Below, in pieces: positions 8,150 through 16,590 of a stretch of 64,000 nucleotides of DNA. Both the position numbers and the translations under genes were made by a program. Numbering within the stretch: the first letter of the stretch is position 1; every line of letters begins with the position of its first letter. Source of the stretch: Syntrophomonas wolfei subsp. methylbutyratica (lineage in GTDB: Bacteria; Bacillota; Syntrophomonadia; Syntrophomonadales; Syntrophomonadaceae); the NCBI RefSeq assembly GCF_001570625.1, contig NZ_BBQT01000014.1, positions 1 to 64,000 of the forward strand, read 5' to 3'. Under the pieces are notes generated by a model, which saw nothing but the letters and a program-made list of their open reading frames with translations, did no database searches and had not been told where the DNA came from.

Positions 8150-8767
8150 CTATTCCAGGTAATCGACATGTGAGCAGATTTCCTCAACAATGGCTTCCTT
8201 CTTCAGGTTGAAGGCCTTCTTATTCTCCTCAAAAAGATTATTTCCCCTGGTATCGATGGAAACGATCAGGGGTCCGAATTTCTTCACGCGCATTACCCAC
8301 ATTGCTTCCGGCATACCCAAATCCAACCATTCCACAGCTTCAACCTCTTCTACGCAATTGGCCGCCAGAACAGCACAACCTCCGGGAAAGACCGCATGAA
8401 TAACCGTATGTTCCTGGCAAGCAGCCACCGTATTCTGACCCATGCCACCTTTGCCCACAATCAGCTTCAAACCGGTTTGAGCGATAAATTCTTTTTCGTA
8501 TTTTTCCATACGCATGCTGGTAGTCGGCCCAATGGAGATTACCCGATATTTCCCCGGCTTTCCTTCTATTTCTTGCATAATCGGCCCGGCGTGAAAAATA
8601 GCTTTGCCGGCCAGATCGATCGGTAGTTTCTTATGTTGCTTGATCAATCGTTGATGCACATCATCCCGGCTGCTAATCAGATATCCATTCAAATAAAAAA
8701 TATCGCCAATCGCCAGTGATTCCAACTCTTCATCCTGAATCGGTGTCGTTAATATCTTGCTGCTCAT
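8150..8767 (-). CDS. Fumarate hydratase class I, beta subunit
   Basis: 205 aa, equivalent to the C-terminal domain of class I fumarases (also the beta chain of tartrate dehydratase). It catalyses reversible hydration of fumarate to malate with the alpha subunit. Family signatures are GDIFYLNGYLISSRDDVHQRL, HAGPIM, SIGPTTSMRMEKYE, GKGGMG and FPGGCAVLAAN. The start overlaps the stop of the alpha gene by 4 nt (ATGA type). Two-subunit versions are usual in anaerobic Firmicutes. L(+)-tartrate dehydratase is the alternative, as the families cannot be split with certainty by eye. Confidence 0.9.
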   Translation of the reverse strand: MSSKILTTPIQDEELESLAIGDIFYLNGYLISSRDDVHQRLIKQHKKLPIDLAGKAIFHAGPIMQEIEGKPGKYRVISIGPTTSMRMEKYEKEFIAQTGLKLIVGKGGMGQNTVAACQEHTVIHAVFPGGCAVLAANCVEEVEAVEWLDLGMPEAMWVMRVKKFGPLIVSIDTRGNNLFEENKKAFNLKKEAIVEEICSHVDYLE

Positions 8768-9699
8768 AAAACTGCTCCTTTGTGCGAAATGCTTTCGTAC
8801 TCCATATCGGCACTAAATTTAATTACGGATCTCCGATGGGCCCAGCAGCCGGTAGACAGGCCCACCGCTATAGTAGCCGGATGACGGGCGGCTTCTTCAA
8901 TATGTACGCCCATTACGGAATTTTCTCCGGTAAAACCACCCGGTCCAATTTGTATGGCATTCAGCCCGGCTTCGATTCTGGCTTCAAGCTCAGCACCGCG
9001 TGGATTGCTGTTTTGGGAACCTATAGGACGCAGCAGGGCTTTCTTGGACAATTTGGCTGCGACCTCAACTGAACCGGCGATACCAATACCAACCAGCAGA
9101 GGCGGGCAGGCATTTATTCCATAAGAAGTAATCTGGTCAAATACCAGCCTTACTATGCCTTCATATCCTTCCAGAGGCATCAGGACTCTGGCTATTCCAG
9201 GAAGGCTGCAGCCGCCCCCGGCCATATATACATAGATTTTTGCTTCATCGCTTTCAGGTATTATCTCCCAGTCAATCCAGGGAATCCTCTTACCGATATT
9301 ATTGCCGGTGTTTTTCTCGTCAAAAACCTCCACCGCATTATGGCGAAGTGGGCCCAGGAAGGTAGCCCTTTTCACTGCTTCACGCAGGCAATCCTCCATT
9401 TCGCCAAGCAGCGGAAACCCGGTTCCCACTTGCACAAAATACTGAATCACGCCGGTATCCTGGCAGAGGGGGCGGCCCAACTGCCCGGCCAGTTTCATAT
9501 CCTCGAACATGGCATCGTAAATAATTGTAGCCAGGTTACTATCTTCTTTTTCTCGCAGTTCCTTTAATTTGGCATATACATCATCAGGCAGATATATACC
9601 GGTGTATACAGTAAACCCGGCCATAATATCGATGAACTTCTCGCGAAGCTGTTCCATATTTGTCTTACAGACTTCTTCCACACCCATTTTATCTTCCAT
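8764..9699 (-). CDS. Fumarate hydratase class I, alpha subunit
   Basis: Iron-sulfur subunit, 311 aa from ATG 9699, which is preceded by GGGGTGA; a GTG at 9708 is also possible. The cysteines in RPLCQDTG, GGCSLPG, NACPPLLVG and STGCWAH are candidates for binding the oxygen-sensitive [4Fe-4S] cluster. SQNSNPRGAELEARIEAGLNAI and GPGGFTG are further family marks. It is cotranscribed with the beta subunit. In syntrophic or fermentative anaerobes this enzyme serves a partial TCA cycle; tartrate dehydratase alpha is the main alternative. Confidence 0.9.
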   Translation of the reverse strand: MEDKMGVEEVCKTNMEQLREKFIDIMAGFTVYTGIYLPDDVYAKLKELREKEDSNLATIIYDAMFEDMKLAGQLGRPLCQDTGVIQYFVQVGTGFPLLGEMEDCLREAVKRATFLGPLRHNAVEVFDEKNTGNNIGKRIPWIDWEIIPESDEAKIYVYMAGGGCSLPGIARVLMPLEGYEGIVRLVFDQITSYGINACPPLLVGIGIAGSVEVAAKLSKKALLRPIGSQNSNPRGAELEARIEAGLNAIQIGPGGFTGENSVMGVHIEEAARHPATIAVGLSTGCWAHRRSVIKFSADMEYESISHKGAVL

Positions 9700-9791
9700 A
9701 TGCTTCACCCCAATTGTTATCTTAAAGTTTAACTATAGATTATTCAACAGTGAATGACAACTGTAAAGCATTCGATTTACATAGCCACAGT

Positions 9792-9821
9792 AAAAAAAGG
9801 CAAGTGGTAAAGCCACTTGCC
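9792..9821 (-). terminator. Intrinsic terminator of the tungstate transporter operon
   Basis: On the minus strand a perfect 9-bp stem GGCAAGTGG/CCACTTGCC (9799-9821) with a 5-nt loop is followed by seven T (9792-9798). It lies 55 bp after the stop of the binding-protein gene. Confidence 0.9.
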
Positions 9822-9875
9822 CAAATATTCATTTTGCTATCATTAGCAATTGATTTACTTTTCCAGGTTTATCAT

Positions 9876-10952
9876 CTACTTCTTTACCAGCCATCCAGCT
9901 ACATAGGCCTCTTTATTACCATAATTTACTTTCAGCCACTTTCCGCTGCTACCCAATACCTGCAGCTCTGTCCCCTTGACTACACTGCCTAAAATCTTGT
10001 AATTGGTTCCAGGACCAGTGCGAACATTCAGAGCGTAGACATTAACTGTAGCTTTGTCAGTCGGGCTGACTGCAACCGGGGCAGGAGCCGGTGCCGGTGT
10101 TGGAGCAACAACTTTAGGAAGAGCATCAGGAGTAAACAATGCTTTACCATATTTTTCTTTGCCAAATGAAGCTATCATATTCTGTCCTTTAGTTCCGGTC
10201 ATGAATTCAATAAAGGCATTGGCAGCATTCTTATGAACACCGGGATGCTTGGCCGGGTTCACAGCTATAACTCCATAAGGATTGAAAAGCAACTTGTCAC
10301 CTTGAAGAATCTCGGTCAATTCGGTTTTTCCTTTCCAGCTTAACCAGGTGGCCTCATCTGCCAAGGTATAGGCTTTCATTTCACCCGACATCAAAAGGGT
10401 ATCACCCATGCCTTTTCCGGCTTCAATGTACCAGGGCAGGGCCGGGGTAATTCCCGCTTTTTTCCATATGCCAAGTTCTTTGGTGTGAGTACCGGATTTA
10501 TCAGCACGGGAGACAAACTTGCTTTCACTGGCAGCAATCTTTTTGAATGCAGCTACTACATCGCTAGTTCCTTTTATTTTAGCCGGGTCGCTGGCTGGAC
10601 CCACAATCAGGAATTCATTATGCATTACATCTTTACGGTTTATGCCAAAACCATCAGCTACAAATTTATCCTCAGCCGCCCGGGAGTGAACCAACAATAC
10701 ATCGGCATCTCCCTTTTGTCCCATTTCCATGGCCTGGCCGCTTCCCACCGCTATTACTTTTACTTTGGTATTGTAATCCTTTTCAAAAACCAGCAGTAAG
10801 TAATCGAGCAGTCCAGAATCCTGGGTGCTGGTAGTGGTAGCCAGGGTCATTGTGCTTTCCACATTCTGAGCCGCCTCAACATTAAACGGCAACAGGGTAA
10901 AAGCCATCATACAAATAGCAATTACCGCGACTACATCCCGAAATCTTTTCAT
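9876..10952 (-). CDS. tupA: Tungstate-binding protein with C-terminal SH3 domain
   Basis: Extracytoplasmic solute-binding protein, 358 aa. Residues 1-27 are a signal peptide (VVAVIAICMMAFTLLPF). The TupA signatures TTTSTQDSGLLDYLL, AVGSGQAMEMGQKGDADVLL and NEFLIVGP follow, with oxyanion contacts in the TTTSTQDS loop. After a proline-alanine linker (about residues 272-286) comes a bacterial SH3 domain, with ALNVRTGPGTNYKILGSV and VAGWLVKK. Plain TupA proteins end near residue 270, so the SH3 part is an addition that could hold the protein at the cell wall. It is last in the tupBCA operon. Confidence 0.9.
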   Translation of the reverse strand: MKRFRDVVAVIAICMMAFTLLPFNVEAAQNVESTMTLATTTSTQDSGLLDYLLLVFEKDYNTKVKVIAVGSGQAMEMGQKGDADVLLVHSRAAEDKFVADGFGINRKDVMHNEFLIVGPASDPAKIKGTSDVVAAFKKIAASESKFVSRADKSGTHTKELGIWKKAGITPALPWYIEAGKGMGDTLLMSGEMKAYTLADEATWLSWKGKTELTEILQGDKLLFNPYGVIAVNPAKHPGVHKNAANAFIEFMTGTKGQNMIASFGKEKYGKALFTPDALPKVVAPTPAPAPAPVAVSPTDKATVNVYALNVRTGPGTNYKILGSVVKGTELQVLGSSGKWLKVNYGNKEAYVAGWLVKK

Positions 10953-11010
10953 AATACTAACTCTCCTTTCCTTGGAGCTTCATAATAGCTCCCTCTCCTA
11001 TATATTTTCT

Positions 11011-11751
11011 CTAATAAACCATGGTTCCATCTAGAAATTGACGGGTTCTAAGCTCGCGAGGATGGTCAAAGAACTCAGCTGTATAAGCTCGCTCGACTAC
11101 CTCACCATTAATCAGCAAAATACTTTCATCAGCGATTCTTTTAGCTTGAAAAAGATTGTGCGTAACTATAATTACACTGGTATTATATTCCTGGTGATAT
11201 TTACGGATTATCTCCTCAATATGCTGGACACTTCCTGGGTCAAGATTAGCTGTGGGTTCATCCAAGAGTAAAACCCGGGGCTGTAAGACCAGAGCCCGGG
11301 CCAGAGCTACCCTCTGGGTCTCTCCCCCGGAAAGGCGGGTAGCGGAATGCTTCGCAAAATCCACCATATCCACAAAATCCAAGGCTTCATTAACCCTTCT
11401 TTCGCATTCGGGCTTCGCTACTCGCCTGAGCTTTAAGCCATAAGCTACATTATTGAATACCGTACTGCGAAACATAAACGGCCTCTGAAACACCATGCAC
11501 ATTTGCCGCGATACCGACAGCCGGTCAGCCTGTGAAATTCCTATATCACCTCCCATAAACTTAATCCAACCGCTATCAGGAGCAAGCAGGAGATTTAAAA
11601 CCCGCAACAATGTCGTTTTACCTGAACCGTTAGGGCCCAGGACAGCATAAATTTTACTTGTCTGCAATGTTAGTTCATTAATATTTAATACAGTTCTATC
11701 GCCGAAGTTCTTTTTTAAACCTGATATTTCAAATAAGTTCATTGCCATCAC
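11011..11751 (-). CDS. tupC: Tungstate ABC transporter ATP-binding protein
   Basis: 246 aa cytoplasmic ATPase with Walker A GPNGSGKTT (about residues 35-43), Q-loop VFQRPFMF, signature LSGGETQR, Walker B VLLLDEPTAN and switch histidine VTHNLFQA. It lies 2 nt after the permease gene and before tupA, so the operon order is B-C-A. It powers uptake of tungstate (or molybdate) needed for tungsten enzymes such as formate dehydrogenase and aldehyde oxidoreductase. Confidence 0.9.
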   Translation of the reverse strand: MMAMNLFEISGLKKNFGDRTVLNINELTLQTSKIYAVLGPNGSGKTTLLRVLNLLLAPDSGWIKFMGGDIGISQADRLSVSRQMCMVFQRPFMFRSTVFNNVAYGLKLRRVAKPECERRVNEALDFVDMVDFAKHSATRLSGGETQRVALARALVLQPRVLLLDEPTANLDPGSVQHIEEIIRKYHQEYNTSVIIVTHNLFQAKRIADESILLINGEVVERAYTAEFFDHPRELRTRQFLDGTMVY

Positions 11752-11753
11752 CT

Positions 11754-12431
11754 CTACTTCAAACTAAATTCTTCGGCATTTGATAGGACTATTGAACTTA
11801 CCATGAAAGATAGTAATAATAGAATAATCCCCAGAGCTATCCCCATCTCGAAGTTGCCCTGCCTGGTTTCCATTACTATGGAAGTAGTAAGCACTCTGGT
11901 CATATGCCTAATGTTTCCTCCCACCAGCATTACTGCTCCTACCTCAGCAAAAGCTCTTCCAAAACCGGTCATAATTCCGGCAATAATTCCGGTACGCGCC
12001 TCCTTTATTATGGTCCACGTAGCCTGTGTCTTACTTGCTCCCAGGCTAATGGCATGCTCAAAAATCAATCCTTCCTTGGCAGCTATACCGGCAGAAACCA
12101 GTCCGGTAATGATAGGTGTAACCAGAAGACACTGGGCTATAATCATCGCTGTAGGAGTAAAAAGCAATTCCATAAAACCCAGGGGTCCGCTGCGAGATAA
12201 GAGCAGATAGACCAGTAGACCAGCCAGAACCGGCGGCAAGGCCATCAAAGTATAAACCAACCTTAACAATAGCCTCTTCCCTTTGAACTCAGACAGACCA
12301 ATCCAAGCCCCCAGGGGAATACCTATCAGGGCACTAAGTAAAGTAGCTGATCCTGATACCTGCAGGGACATTTTAACTATTTCTAATATCTCCATCTTTT
12401 GTGCAAACAAACTGCTTACGGCTGCTTCCAT
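11754..12431 (-). CDS. tupB: Tungstate ABC transporter permease
   Basis: 225 aa from ATG 12431, with about five membrane helices and the coupling-helix motif EARTGIIAGIMTGFGRAFAEVGAVM, typical of TupB/ModB permeases. I chose this start because GGAGG lies 10 nt before it. The longer reading from 12536 begins inside the U-tract of the leader terminator, has no ribosome site and adds 35 residues not seen in the family. First gene of the tup operon, so it is directly controlled by the structured leader. Confidence 0.88.
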   Translation of the reverse strand: MEAAVSSLFAQKMEILEIVKMSLQVSGSATLLSALIGIPLGAWIGLSEFKGKRLLLRLVYTLMALPPVLAGLLVYLLLSRSGPLGFMELLFTPTAMIIAQCLLVTPIITGLVSAGIAAKEGLIFEHAISLGASKTQATWTIIKEARTGIIAGIMTGFGRAFAEVGAVMLVGGNIRHMTRVLTTSIVMETRQGNFEMGIALGIILLLLSFMVSSIVLSNAEEFSLK

Positions 12432-12534
12432 AGCGATAAACCCTCCAATGGTTTCAAAATCATTCTTGCCCGAAAACCCTCTTGCTTCTCCCCAGGCAAG
12501 GCCACTTAATAATCTATAAATAACTTCTATATAC

Positions 12535-12571
12535 AAATAAAAACCAGGCCCATCCAGAAAGATAAGCCCGG
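12535..12571 (-). terminator. Leader terminator in front of tupB
   Basis: On the minus strand CCGGGCTTATC can pair over 11 positions (some G-U) with the GGATGGGCCTGG segment, loop about 5-6 nt, followed by TTTTTATTT. It sits upstream of the translation start of tupB and downstream of a conserved-looking RNA region, as expected of a riboswitch expression platform. Confidence 0.75.
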
Positions 12572-12702
12572 CATTTAGTCAACTTGCATGCGTTTTTGCT
12601 CTCCTTTCCAAATGGGAGGCATGAGCGTTTCCCCTCCTACCTATCGGCTTTCCAGTCATAGCTTTTTAAAAAACCTTAGACGGGAAAACTCGGCGAGCCA
12701 TA
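12572..12702 (-). promoter_or_regulatory. Candidate Moco/Tuco riboswitch aptamer upstream of tupBCA
   Basis: The leader contains nested pairings: CATGC with GCATG, and inside it CTCC with GGAG around a purine-rich loop, followed by an A-rich GAGCAAAAACGC junction. A GGCTCGCCGAG hairpin marks the 5' side. Moco RNA motifs are known upstream of tungstate/molybdate transporters and have such a CCUCC-GGAG stem. Together with the terminator just downstream this supports a molybdenum- or tungsten-cofactor switch. The match is from memory of the family; a covariance search with RF01055 would decide. Confidence 0.58.
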
Positions 12703-12781
12703 ATTATTTACTGCTTATTTGTTTATTCTACAATAATTCTAAAATTCCTCCATATCATAGTAAGTTATCGTAGTAAGTTTT

Positions 12782-12880
12782 TAACACAGCGCTGCAACGG
12801 GGCGGGGGATTGGAACCCGCCGCCTGTTTTGTTGATAGGAACCCGATCGCTTAGCGGGAGACATATTTCGCCTCGTTATA
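12782..12880 (-). repeat. Repeat family B, copy 2
   Basis: Inverted relative to the copy at 174-270 and close to it in sequence. It includes a GC-rich hairpin whose loop TTCCAAT within GGG/CCC arms resembles a tRNA T-arm; this may be chance. No coding frame is shared between the copies. Confidence 0.8.
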
Positions 12881-12903
12881 TAATTAAATTAGGAACCTTT
12901 ATT

Positions 12904-13329
12904 TTACTCGCTTCCATATTCCAGGTCTGCCCGGTAAGGCTGTTCAGAATGTTTGACCAGCCGCTGGTATATGCCGGGAGGAAGGAATTGCAGTCCAAGC
13001 CTGACTATGTCCTCCAGGAGATATAGCAAATCGGGCTTACCATCCCAATAACTATACAATACCTCGGAGCTTACGCTATCTGTTAATCGTTTGAAAACCA
13101 GAGCCAGCAATACCAGGTCATCTAATTGGCCTAAAAACGGAACCATGTCAGGGAGAAAATCCCAGGGCGAAAATACATAGGCTGCCGTAGCCAATAACAA
13201 AGTCCTGTCAAGGGTAGTAACTGACTTATCATTAACCAGGCGATAGAGAAGCTTTAAGAGATTAGGAATAAACCAGAGTAATTCTTTCACTGTAGTTTTT
13301 GTGAAATCCTTTAAACCAGAATTGCTCAT
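12904..13329 (-). CDS. YkvA-family DUF1232 protein
   Basis: 141 aa starting at ATG 13329, preceded by AGGAGG; the longer frame to 13407 would overlap rodA without a ribosome site. The DUF1232 core is LLATAAYVFSPWDFLPDMVPFLGQLDDLVLLALVFKRL (quoted here only for its pattern SPWDFLPD...GQLDD). DUF1232 proteins are membrane-associated, of unknown function. It is the distal gene of the shape/division cluster, following rodA. Confidence 0.83.
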   Translation of the reverse strand: MSNSGLKDFTKTTVKELLWFIPNLLKLLYRLVNDKSVTTLDRTLLLATAAYVFSPWDFLPDMVPFLGQLDDLVLLALVFKRLTDSVSSEVLYSYWDGKPDLLYLLEDIVRLGLQFLPPGIYQRLVKHSEQPYRADLEYGSE

Positions 13330-13378
13330 AAAAAACCTCCTTTTTTTATGGGCGGATGATTCTACTGCAAAAGCTCTT

Positions 13379-14515
13379 TTAAAAGACAATCTTCTTCCCT
13401 CTAACATTAACGCTTAATATCAAACCAACTGCAATAAGATTGGCCAGCATTGAGCTTCCCCCATAACTGAGGAACGGAAGAGGGATTCCCGTTATAGGCA
13501 TTAAACCAATCGACATGCCGATGCTTTCAAAAACATGAAACAACCACATAGCAGTGATGCCCAATACTAGCAAGCTTCCGAACAACTCTTTTGAGTTTGA
13601 AGCAATAATAATGGCCCTTATTAGCAAAATACCATAGCAGATAATCACAAAAGCAGCACCTAAAAACCCTAATTCCTCTCCTATCACCGCATAAATAAAA
13701 TCGGTATGATGCTCGGGTAAAAAATTGAGTTGAACTTGAGTGCCCTGGAACAGCCCTTTTCCGGTTAAACCTCCAGATCCTATGGCTACCAGTGATTGAA
13801 TGGTATTCCATCCCATCCCTCTCCCTCCCTGGCCATCATTATATGGATCCAGAAAGATGGTAAGCCGTTTCAACTGGTAATCCTCCAGGGGCAGCCACAT
13901 ACCAAATTGGAAATGCAGATAAAGGCAAAGAGCAATTAATAATACAGCGAAGATAATTACCTGTATTAGCACCTTGGAATTAGCCCCGGCAGCAAACATC
14001 ATAACCAGAGTTATGGCAATGTAAACCAGGGCAGTTCCCAAATCGGGTTGGAAGATTATTAAAAGAAACGGTATACCCATAAACAGAAAACAGGGTAACA
14101 TATCTGATAATGTGTCAAGTTCACCTTTGCGGCGATTTAAAAATTCAGCAAAGGCGAGAATTAGCAAAACCTTGGTAAATTCCGCGGGCTGTACCATAGG
14201 TAAGGAACCCAGTCCAATCCATCCGGTTGTCCCGCGAATCTCTGTCCCCCATATAAGTACGGTAAGTAAAAGTAGAATCGAAATACCGTAAAGTATAGGA
14301 CTGAATCTCCTAAACTGGCTATAGTCATATCTTACTATTAGTATGGCCAGAGCCAGGCCAAGTAATATTATCAATACTTGCTTTTTTAGATAAAAAAAAG
14401 GATCACTGGAAATCCCAATACTAGCGCTTCTTAGAATCACCAGGCCAAAAATTAGCAAGCTAAACAAAGCGGATATAAAAGCCTTATCAATAAATCTTAA
14501 TCTTTTCGCATTCAA
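13379..14515 (-). CDS. rodA: Rod-shape SEDS peptidoglycan polymerase
   Basis: 378 aa polytopic membrane protein of the FtsW/RodA/SpoVE family with about ten helices. It polymerises glycan strands from lipid II together with the class B PBP. Signatures are the periplasmic FQPDLGTALVYI (catalytic Asp in QPDLG), PLEDYQLKRLTIFLDP and the C-terminal GLMPITGIPLPFLSYGGSSMLANL. It follows minCDE and PBP2 in the same direction, so elongation and site-selection genes form one cluster. The assignment as RodA rather than FtsW rests on this neighbourhood. Confidence 0.9.
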   Translation of the reverse strand: MNAKRLRFIDKAFISALFSLLIFGLVILRSASIGISSDPFFYLKKQVLIILLGLALAILIVRYDYSQFRRFSPILYGISILLLLTVLIWGTEIRGTTGWIGLGSLPMVQPAEFTKVLLILAFAEFLNRRKGELDTLSDMLPCFLFMGIPFLLIIFQPDLGTALVYIAITLVMMFAAGANSKVLIQVIIFAVLLIALCLYLHFQFGMWLPLEDYQLKRLTIFLDPYNDGQGGRGMGWNTIQSLVAIGSGGLTGKGLFQGTQVQLNFLPEHHTDFIYAVIGEELGFLGAAFVIICYGILLIRAIIIASNSKELFGSLLVLGITAMWLFHVFESIGMSIGLMPITGIPLPFLSYGGSSMLANLIAVGLILSVNVRGKKIVF

Positions 14516-14586
14516 TTGCAGCTACCTCCCCAATTCATTATAAGGGGAGCAAAAAACTCTGTCTAGCTAGACAAATAATATGAAAC

Positions 14587-14644
14587 ATTGACATGGGGAC
14601 GGGGTTGTTGACGTTGACATTGACATGGGGACGGGGTTGTTGAC
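14587..14644. repeat. Two 26-bp direct repeats
   Basis: ATTGACATGGGGACGGGGTT followed by GTTGAC occurs at 14587-14612 and again at 14619-14644, separated by GTTGAC. It lies in the gene-free gap 14516-14864 between rodA and minE. A partial echo (GTTGTCCCCATGTG) is found at 45256-45269 next to engB. Confidence 0.85.
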
Positions 14645-14686
14645 AACTTCATCCTTCAGCGTCAAAAAATTATTTTTCGTAATAAC

Positions 14687-14762
14687 CCCCCACGGCCGCA
14701 ACCTTAATAGTGACATCCGCAGGGTGGAACACCAGGAGTACCCGCAGGGTGAGGGCCACAAC
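14687..14762 (+). repeat. Internal fragment of dispersed repeat A
   Basis: Shares CAACCTTAATAG, ACATCC, GGTGGAACA, CAGGAGTACCCG and AGGGTGA with 7937-8003 of the full copy. It lacks both terminal inverted repeats, so it is a fragment or a separate module that the larger element also contains. Confidence 0.7.
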
Positions 14763-14864
14763 CACCGATGAAAAGCGAGTTACTAACCCCCACAATGAAA
14801 AAGGAGACCTTGTAATCAGTCTCCTGCTTGTATCGCTTACTTTTATGCTGCTTCACTGTCGACC

Positions 14865-15137
14865 CTATTCGTTGGCAGCTCTCTTAAATCCCCGTATAGG
14901 AATGTTGGCCACCAGGGCAATAGAATTCTCCTCGTTTTCCAGGTCAACAACAAGGGATTCTTCGTCTATTTCCATATATTCCCGAATTACTCTTATTAAC
15001 TCCTCTTTTAATGTATTCAAGAAATTGGGAGATACTGAAGCCCTATCATGTATTAAAACCAGGCGTAATCTCTCTCTCGCTATATCCCTGCTACCCGCAT
15101 TCTCCCTTCCCAATAAGCGGTTAATAATATCCAGCAA
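14865..15137 (-). CDS. minE: Cell division topological specificity factor
   Basis: 90 aa, normal family length. The N-terminal anti-MinCD segment is RLRLVLIHDRASVSPNFLNTL, followed by the dimerisation part ELIRVIREYMEIDEESLVVDL. It appears to start at TTG 15137 behind GGAGGAGGGGG. It displaces MinD from the membrane and so drives pole-to-pole oscillation. Third gene of minCDE. A MinE in a clostridial spore-former, rather than DivIVA alone, means an oscillating Min system is likely. Confidence 0.92.
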   Translation of the reverse strand: MLDIINRLLGRENAGSRDIARERLRLVLIHDRASVSPNFLNTLKEELIRVIREYMEIDEESLVVDLENEENSIALVANIPIRGFKRAANE

Positions 15138-15154
15138 AACCCCCTCCTCCTTTC

Positions 15155-15955
15155 TTATCTAGCCATTTTCAGAATTTTTTTGAATCGGTAAAAGAAATTT
15201 TCCGGTTCATCGAGGGATGGCAGTGGGATATCTTCTCCCATCATTCTCCGGGCAATCCTTCTATAGGCAGCACCCGCTCTGGAAGCATTTTCCATAACCG
15301 CAGGTTCTCCTCGATTGGTGGAAACCACTATACATTCATCTTCAGGTACAACTCCCAGTAATTCTATGGAAAGTATATCCAGGATATCTTTAATATCCAT
15401 CATATCGCCACGCCTCACCATTTTGCTTCTTAGTCGATTTACAATCAACCGGCTATTTCTAAGCCCGGCAGCTTCCAAAAGACCGATTATGCGATCGGCG
15501 TCCCGGACTGATGAAACCTCGGGCATGGCCACAACTATAGCATCATCCGCCCCGGCAATAGCGTTCCGGAATCCCTGCTCTATACCTGCGGGGCAATCTA
15601 CCAGAATAAAATCAAAATCCTGACGCAACTCATTGGTAAGGTTTTTCATCTGGTGAGGCGTAATAGCCGTCTTGTCTTTGGTCTGGGCCGCAGGTAAGAG
15701 ATGTAATCCTTCAAAACGCTTGTCCTTTATAAGAGCTTGCTTAAGTCTGCATTTGCCATTGACTACATCTACGATGTCAAATACTATTCGATTTTCTAAA
15801 CCCATCACTACATCCAGGTTTCTCAGGCCAATGTCGGTATCTACCAATACCACTTTTTTGTCCATCATGGCCAGTGATGTTCCTAGATTGGCAGTGGTTG
15901 TGGTTTTTCCGACTCCGCCTTTGCCTGAGGTAATAACGATAACCCTACTCTTCAT
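15155..15955 (-). CDS. minD: Septum-site-determining ATPase
   Basis: 266 aa ParA/MinD-type ATPase. Deviant Walker A GKGGVGKTTTT lies near residue 10 and the switch motif VLVDTDIGLRNLD follows. FILVDCPAGIEQGF matches the Walker B region. The C-terminal amphipathic helix FFYRFKKILKMAR targets the membrane. ATG 15955 is preceded by TTGGAGG; an ATG at 15973 overlaps the end of minC but has no ribosome site. It recruits MinC and is released by MinE. Confidence 0.93.
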   Translation of the reverse strand: MKSRVIVITSGKGGVGKTTTTANLGTSLAMMDKKVVLVDTDIGLRNLDVVMGLENRIVFDIVDVVNGKCRLKQALIKDKRFEGLHLLPAAQTKDKTAITPHQMKNLTNELRQDFDFILVDCPAGIEQGFRNAIAGADDAIVVAMPEVSSVRDADRIIGLLEAAGLRNSRLIVNRLRSKMVRRGDMMDIKDILDILSIELLGVVPEDECIVVSTNRGEPAVMENASRAGAAYRRIARRMMGEDIPLPSLDEPENFFYRFKKILKMAR

Positions 15956-15969
15956 CTTCAGTCCTCCAA

Positions 15970-16590
15970 TCATATTTTTAACTTTTCTATACAGACTTTT
16001 CCGGATCTAATCCGGGCCATTTCAGGGCTATCAACCAGCACTACCTCCCCATCTGGTGGGCGTGTTATGTGGTCAGCTATCCTTAATTGGGTAGGAATCA
16101 AGCGATAGGCAACTATAATCGCTTTTTCGTCACCAGATGCTCCCGCATGAACCATTCCTCTAAGACTTCCCATAACCAGGATGTTGCCACCGGCAATTAT
16201 TTCAGCTCCGGGGTTGACATCACCAAGTATTACCACATTGCCATCGGTAAAAAACTTGTTTCCTGAACGTAAATGACGACAAATTAAAGCTGTTTCTTCA
16301 TAATGGGAAAAGTTTTCAAAAAAATCGTTTTCCTCTTCCCCACGAATTTCGCTTTTAATAATAAAGTCATGTAAGCGTAAACCACGTTCCGCCAGAAATG
16401 TCTTTATTTCCTGGGTCTGCTTTAAAGTTAATTTGCCCGCTTTGGCGGTTATACTTATGCGACTACCCCATGAGCAATCCTGGGCCAAGCTTAACCTTCT
16501 CTCCAATTCCCTTTTCATCTCTTCAAAGCTGTTACAAGCGCTCAAATTCAGGTGTATTTCGCTAGCTGTTTCCCTAATTGCTGCCACCAT
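15970..16590 (-). CDS. minC: Septum-site-determining inhibitor
   Basis: 206 aa. The N-terminal half is the FtsZ-inhibiting domain; the C-terminal half is the beta-helix with repeated turns VVILGDVNPGAEIIAGGNIL and GSLRGMVHAGASGDEKAII, the MinC_C signature. GGAGG precedes both ATG 16590 and the GTG right after it, so the start may be one codon later. It heads the minCDE operon, behind a 286-bp gap (16591-16876) in which I see only a weak GGGAA/TTCCC hairpin and AT-rich DNA. Confidence 0.9.
   Translation of the reverse strand: MVAAIRETASEIHLNLSACNSFEEMKRELERRLSLAQDCSWGSRISITAKAGKLTLKQTQEIKTFLAERGLRLHDFIIKSEIRGEEENDFFENFSHYEETALICRHLRSGNKFFTDGNVVILGDVNPGAEIIAGGNILVMGSLRGMVHAGASGDEKAIIVAYRLIPTQLRIADHITRPPDGEVVLVDSPEMARIRSGKVCIEKLKI

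Noticed and set aside
7787-8173. Plus-strand frame of 128 aa through the repeat
   Set aside because: It lies inside dispersed repeat A; the frame is not conserved in the other copies and there is no ribosome site.
14710-15162. Plus-strand 150-aa frame opposite minE
   Set aside because: It is antisense to minE and begins in repeat DNA; minE has full family similarity.
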